Part shown: positions 30,477 to 33,726 of the stretch, in pieces
Position numbering within the stretch: the first letter of the stretch is position 1
Layout: each line of letters begins with the position of its first letter
Source: Myxococcales bacterium
GTDB lineage: Bacteria; Myxococcota_A; Bradymonadia; UBA7976; UBA1532
DNA: 33,726 nucleotides
Direction: 5' to 3'
Assembly: GCA_020633465.1 (NCBI GenBank)
Contig: JACKDN010000052.1
Span: 1 to 33,726, forward strand
The notes under the pieces: model-generated
What the model was told of the DNA's origin: nothing
What the model saw: only the letters and a program-made list of their open reading frames with translations
Databases searched by the model: none
Translations under genes and position numbers: made by a program

Positions 30477-33400
30477 TCAGGGCTCGACGGGCAGCCCGTC
30501 GATCCACAGCCCGACGCGCTCGATCTGCGCGTCCGTCAGGTAGGGCGGGCCGCTGCGCGGCATGCGCAGCCCCTCGCCGCCCACGTCCAGGTGCGTGCCG
30601 TTCAGCTTGTGCCAGAGGTAGCTGGCCATGTGGTCGCCCGGCTCGATGCGATCCAACCCCTCGGCCTCGAACGACGGCACGCCCACCGCGCCGACGAAGA
30701 TGTCGTCCAACGTCATCGTGCCCGACATCCCGCCGTTGGTGTGGCAGCCCGCGCAGCGGTCGTCCACCAGCGCCTGCATCTGCGCGTCGGTGAACGCGCA
30801 CACCACGTTCGGCGCGCCCGGCGTGCCGAAGTGATCGCCCACCGGATCGGCCGCCTCGAAGTAGCGGTCGCGCCCGAAGCACCAGTTGCTGCCCTCGTCG
30901 TTGGCCTCTTCGTCGAAGGCGTCGGGGTCGAGGTTGATCGACACCTTGCGCGCGTCGGGGAAGTCCGGTCCGTCGTCGTAGGTGACCGCGTCGATGTCCA
31001 CGCCGTTGCAGGCCACCGTCAGCGTCTCGCCGCTGTTGCCCAGCGAGAAGTTGAAGGTGCCGGTCGGGGTCAGCCCGCCGTTGACGCCGGGGTCCGCGCT
31101 GCGCGCGAAGAACACGTAGCCGCCCGCCGGCACCACGCCGTTCAGCGGGCTGCTCTGGTTGTTGTCCTCGCGGGCCACGCAGCCCTCGAGGCTCAGCTCG
31201 ACCTCGCCGGGGTTGTGCAGCTCGAACCACTCGGCCGTCTCTTCGGGCAGCCCGTCGTGCGGATCGTACAGCAGCTCGGTGATCAGCACGTCGCCCACCA
31301 TCGTGGGCGTCGGCACCGGTGCCACGCACTCGCCCTCGACGCACACCAGCGGATCGTCGCACACCACGTCGGCGCAGGGATCGGGCGCCACGCACTCGCC
31401 GTCGACGCACACGTCGTCGCCGTCGCAGATGACGTCCAGGCAGGGATCCGGGTCGACGCACTCGCCGTCGACGCACATCTGCGGGTCGTCGCACACCACG
31501 TCGGCGCAGGGATCGATCATCACGCACGCGCCCTCGACGCACTCGAGCCCCTCGTCGCACACCACCCCGAAGCACGGATCGGCGCACTGCGGGTTGGCGG
31601 CGCCCGGTGTTCCGCGGTGGTCGCCGTCGCCGCCGGCCTCGTAGTAGACGTCCTCCGCCGAGCACCAGCTCGTCGCCAGGTCGTTCAGCTCGGCCGTGTA
31701 GGTCCGCGGATCGAGCTGCAGCGACGCCTGGCGCACCGACGGCAGGTCGGTGCCGGTGCCCCACGCGATCGTGTCGATCACCACGTCGAAGCAGCTCAGC
31801 GTCAGCGACTCGGCGCTGTTGCCCAGGCCGAACCCGAACGTGCCGTCCGGCACCAGCCCGCCGTTGAGCAGCATGTCCTCGCTCTTGACGAACAGCAGAT
31901 AGCCGCCCGCTTCGATCATGTGCGTCAGCTCGATGCCCATGCCGCCGTTCTCGGTGATGGTGCAGCCGGTCAAATCCAGCGCGCCGTCGGTCGGGTTGTG
32001 CAGCTCGAACCACTCGGCGTTGGTGTCGTCGAGCGACGTGTGCGGATCCATCAGCACCTCGGTGAAGAACACCTCGCCCACGCCGGGACCCATGCGATCG
32101 ATGCACTCACCCGCGTCACAGATCTGGTTCTCGTCACACGGGTTGGGATCGCAGGGATCCACCGGGCACTGGGCGTTGGCCGCGCCCGGCGTGCCGCGGT
32201 GGCTGTTCTCCACCGGATCGGCCACGAAGTACACCAGCTCCTCGGGCGCCACGCACCAGCTGCCCGCGGCGTCGTTGGCCTCGGCGTCGTAGCGATCGGC
32301 GCTCAGCTGAATCGAGATGCGCTGCGTGGCGCCCGGCCAGCCGTCCACGTCGTCGTACACGACGGTGTCGAGCACCGTCTCGCCGCACTGCACGGTCAGG
32401 CTGTCGCCGCCGTTGCCGAGGCTGAAGCCGAAGGTCAGATCGGGCTCGAGCCCGCCGTTGAGCGCCCCGTCGTCCGAGCGGACGAACAGCAGCGTGCCGC
32501 CGGCCTCGATCACGTCGTCGACGAACACCTGGTTGCCGCCGTCGTCGGCCACGAAGCAGTCGAGCAGGCTGATGTTGCTGTCGGTCAGGTTGGTCAGCTC
32601 GAACCACTCGGCGTCGTTGTCGTCCAGCGGATCGTGCGGGTCGTACAGGATCTCGGTGACGATCACGTCGCCGGGCGCCGCGGGCGCGGCCGCCACGCAG
32701 GTGCCGCGCAGGCACACCTCGTCGGCGCCGCACTCGGGATCGCAGACGTCGGCGGGATCGGGATCCACCGTCAGCTGCAGCGCGCTCTCGGGCTGATAGC
32801 CGTCCAGGTCGGCGTCGGTGTCGCACCAGGTCCAGGTCAGCCCGCCGTCGGCCGACGCGCGGAAGGCCACGTCGTACTCACCGACGCGCGGCGCGTCCAG
32901 CGTCACGATGTAGGCGTCGCGGCCCACCTCGCCGGCGGCCTCGGCGTCCCACGCCCCGTCCGGCTCGGCCGGCGTGAAGATCCACGCCTCGTCGTCCTCG
33001 ACGGTGCCGCGCGGCGCCACGCCCACCTGCGCCATCACGCGGTTGTCGACGTCGACGCCGTTGGTCAGGTCGGTCACGCCGGGGATCTCGATCAGCCCGC
33101 TCACGTCGAAGGTGGTGCGGAAGTTCACCGTGCGCTGGGCGTCGCCCAGGATGCGGCAGGCGGTGACCGCGATGGGCTCGGGGCAGGCCGGGTTGGCCGC
33201 GCCCGGCGTGCCGCGGTGCACGTCGTCGGGCGTCGCGCCCTCGTAGTAGACGTCGTCCTCGCCCGCCAGGCACCAGTTGGCGCCGTCGGCGTTGTCCTCG
33301 GCCTCGGGGTCGAGGCTGATGCTGTACTGCCGCGCGTCCGGGAAGGCCGCGGCGCCGTCGTCGTAGGCGACCACGTCGATCTCGACGTCACCGCAGCGCA

Positions 33401-33726
33401 CGATGACGCTGTCGCCGCCGTTGTTCAGGCCGAAGTCGAAGGTGCCCACGACGTTGGGCAAGCCGCCGTTCAGCAGGCCGTCCGCGCTGCGCGCGACGAC
33501 GCCGATGGCGAAGGGCTCGAGGATGATCCCGTCGGCCGCGGTCTCGTTGCCGCCGTCGTCGGCGAAGACGCAGCCCGCCAGGTTCAGGGTGTCGCCGGTG
33601 CGGTTCTCGATCTCGAACCACTCGGCGGTGTCCTCGGCCAGCGCGTTGTGCGGGTCGTAGAGGATCTCGGTGATGACCAGATCGCCGGGCGCCGGCGCGC
33701 GGCCCACCGGCGGCATGCCGCCCATG
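30477..33726 (-). CDS. Large multi-domain protein: four lamin-tail domains, Cys-rich repeats, C-terminal cytochrome c-like domain (5' end outside window)
   Basis: At least 1082 residues are visible and the frame is open at the right edge, so the start and any signal peptide are missing. Counting from the edge, lamin-tail domains (LTD) lie at ~13-180, ~352-525, ~550-715 and ~810-980. Each has the order (V/L)ITE(I/V)LYDPH...EWFE(L/I)xN, a GG(Y/T)xxFxRS strand, GGDS/AES plus a Cys, and an HRGTPGAAN end. An Ig-like sandwich (~185-320) follows the first. One Cys unit follows the sandwich, another precedes LTD3, and four units of C-x4-C-x5-C-x4-C with 22-residue period lie at ~715-805. The C-terminal ~95 residues contain CAGCH (codons 30741-30755), a covalent haem-binding motif, and a GPPYLTDAQIERVGLWIDGL helix typical of secreted cytochrome c-like domains. 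Likely cell-surface or extracellular. Role unknown. Confidence 0.85.
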   Translation of the reverse strand, partial: MGGMPPVGRAPAPGDLVITEILYDPHNALAEDTAEWFEIENRTGDTLNLAGCVFADDGGNETAADGIILEPFAIGVVARSADGLLNGGLPNVVGTFDFGLNNGGDSVIVRCGDVEIDVVAYDDGAAAFPDARQYSISLDPEAEDNADGANWCLAGEDDVYYEGATPDDVHRGTPGAANPACPEPIAVTACRILGDAQRTVNFRTTFDVSGLIEIPGVTDLTNGVDVDNRVMAQVGVAPRGTVEDDEAWIFTPAEPDGAWDAEAAGEVGRDAYIVTLDAPRVGEYDVAFRASADGGLTWTWCDTDADLDGYQPESALQLTVDPDPADVCDPECGADEVCLRGTCVAAAPAAPGDVIVTEILYDPHDPLDDNDAEWFELTNLTDSNISLLDCFVADDGGNQVFVDDVIEAGGTLLFVRSDDGALNGGLEPDLTFGFSLGNGGDSLTVQCGETVLDTVVYDDVDGWPGATQRISIQLSADRYDAEANDAAGSWCVAPEELVYFVADPVENSHRGTPGAANAQCPVDPCDPNPCDENQICDAGECIDRMGPGVGEVFFTEVLMDPHTSLDDTNAEWFELHNPTDGALDLTGCTITENGGMGIELTHMIEAGGYLLFVKSEDMLLNGGLVPDGTFGFGLGNSAESLTLSCFDVVIDTIAWGTGTDLPSVRQASLQLDPRTYTAELNDLATSWCSAEDVYYEAGGDGDHRGTPGAANPQCADPCFGVVCDEGLECVEGACVMIDPCADVVCDDPQMCVDGECVDPDPCLDVICDGDDVCVDGECVAPDPCADVVCDDPLVCVEGECVAPVPTPTMVGDVLITELLYDPHDGLPEETAEWFELHNPGEVELSLEGCVAREDNNQSSPLNGVVPAGGYVFFARSADPGVNGGLTPTGTFNFSLGNSGETLTVACNGVDIDAVTYDDGPDFPDARKVSINLDPDAFDEEANDEGSNWCFGRDRYFEAADPVGDHFGTPGAPNVVCAFTDAQMQALVDDRCAGCHTNGGMSGTMTLDDIFVGAVGVPSFEAEGLDRIEPGDHMASYLWHKLNGTHLDVGGEGLRMPRSGPPYLTDAQIERVGLWIDGLPVEP
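31308..31585 (-). repeat. Four in-frame 66-bp repeats encoding Cys-rich units
   Basis: The units read DPCxxVxCDxxxxCVxGxCV in the protein and differ mainly at synonymous and a few variable sites, consistent with expansion by duplication. The high DNA similarity makes copy number liable to vary between strains or to be collapsed in assembly. Confidence 0.75.

Noticed and set aside
1..33726. CRISPR array, tRNA, rRNA, insertion sequence or prophage
   Set aside because: I looked for regularly spaced repeats, cloverleaf-like segments, transposase or integrase motifs and phage genes, and saw none.

Overview
The window (33,726 bp, very GC-rich, dense overlapping genes) looks like the chromosome of a flagellated deltaproteobacterium-like organism. 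Myxococcota or a neighbouring lineage is the best guess. This is inferred from base composition, from the flagellar gene order (flgF-G-A-H-I-J, flgM-N-K-L-csrA-fliW, fliC-flaG-fliD, fliS), and from secreted proteins with lamin-tail domains, DPC-type Cys repeats and a cytochrome-like C-terminus. No rRNA or tRNA marker is present, so the taxonomy is inference.

Positions 1-18,309 are a late-flagellar region. On the + strand lie the 3' end of a flagellin gene (fliC), flaG and fliD (filament, filament-length factor, cap). They converge on a long - strand series. Reading leftward, this is first flgF-flgG-flgA-flgH-flgI-flgJ (rod, P ring, L ring, rod-cap/peptidase), behind a near-consensus sigma-54 promoter at 18294-18309. 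Next is flgM-flgN-flgK-flgL-csrA-fliW-(class I adenylate cyclase)-(exported protein), behind a sigma-28-like promoter at 12905-12931. Last is fliS-fliT, behind a second sigma-28-like promoter at 4601-4627 with the same spacing. The sequence therefore suggests a sigma-54 to sigma-28 hierarchy: rod and rings first, then hook-filament junction, chaperones, the FlgM anti-sigma checkpoint and the CsrA-FliW translational switch. The unexpected member of the late operon is a 1046-residue CyaA-type (class I) adenylate cyclase followed by a translationally coupled exported protein.

Positions 18,400-29,615 hold non-flagellar genes: a patatin-like lipase with C-terminal membrane helices and a probable frame-disrupted segment; a GMC flavoprotein oxidoreductase with a small partner subunit and a good sigma-70 promoter; a truncated haemoglobin overlapping an exported protein of unknown function; an exported HEAT-repeat protein; an AAA-type ATPase fused to a PD-(D/E)XK-like nuclease domain; and a DJ-1/PfpI family protein.

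Positions 29,616-30,476 have no convincing gene but contain a run of strong inverted repeats, short direct repeats and a leftward terminator. From 30,477 to the right edge, on the - strand, lies the 3' part of a large surface or secreted protein with four lamin-tail domains, Cys-rich repeats and a C-terminal cytochrome c-like haem motif.
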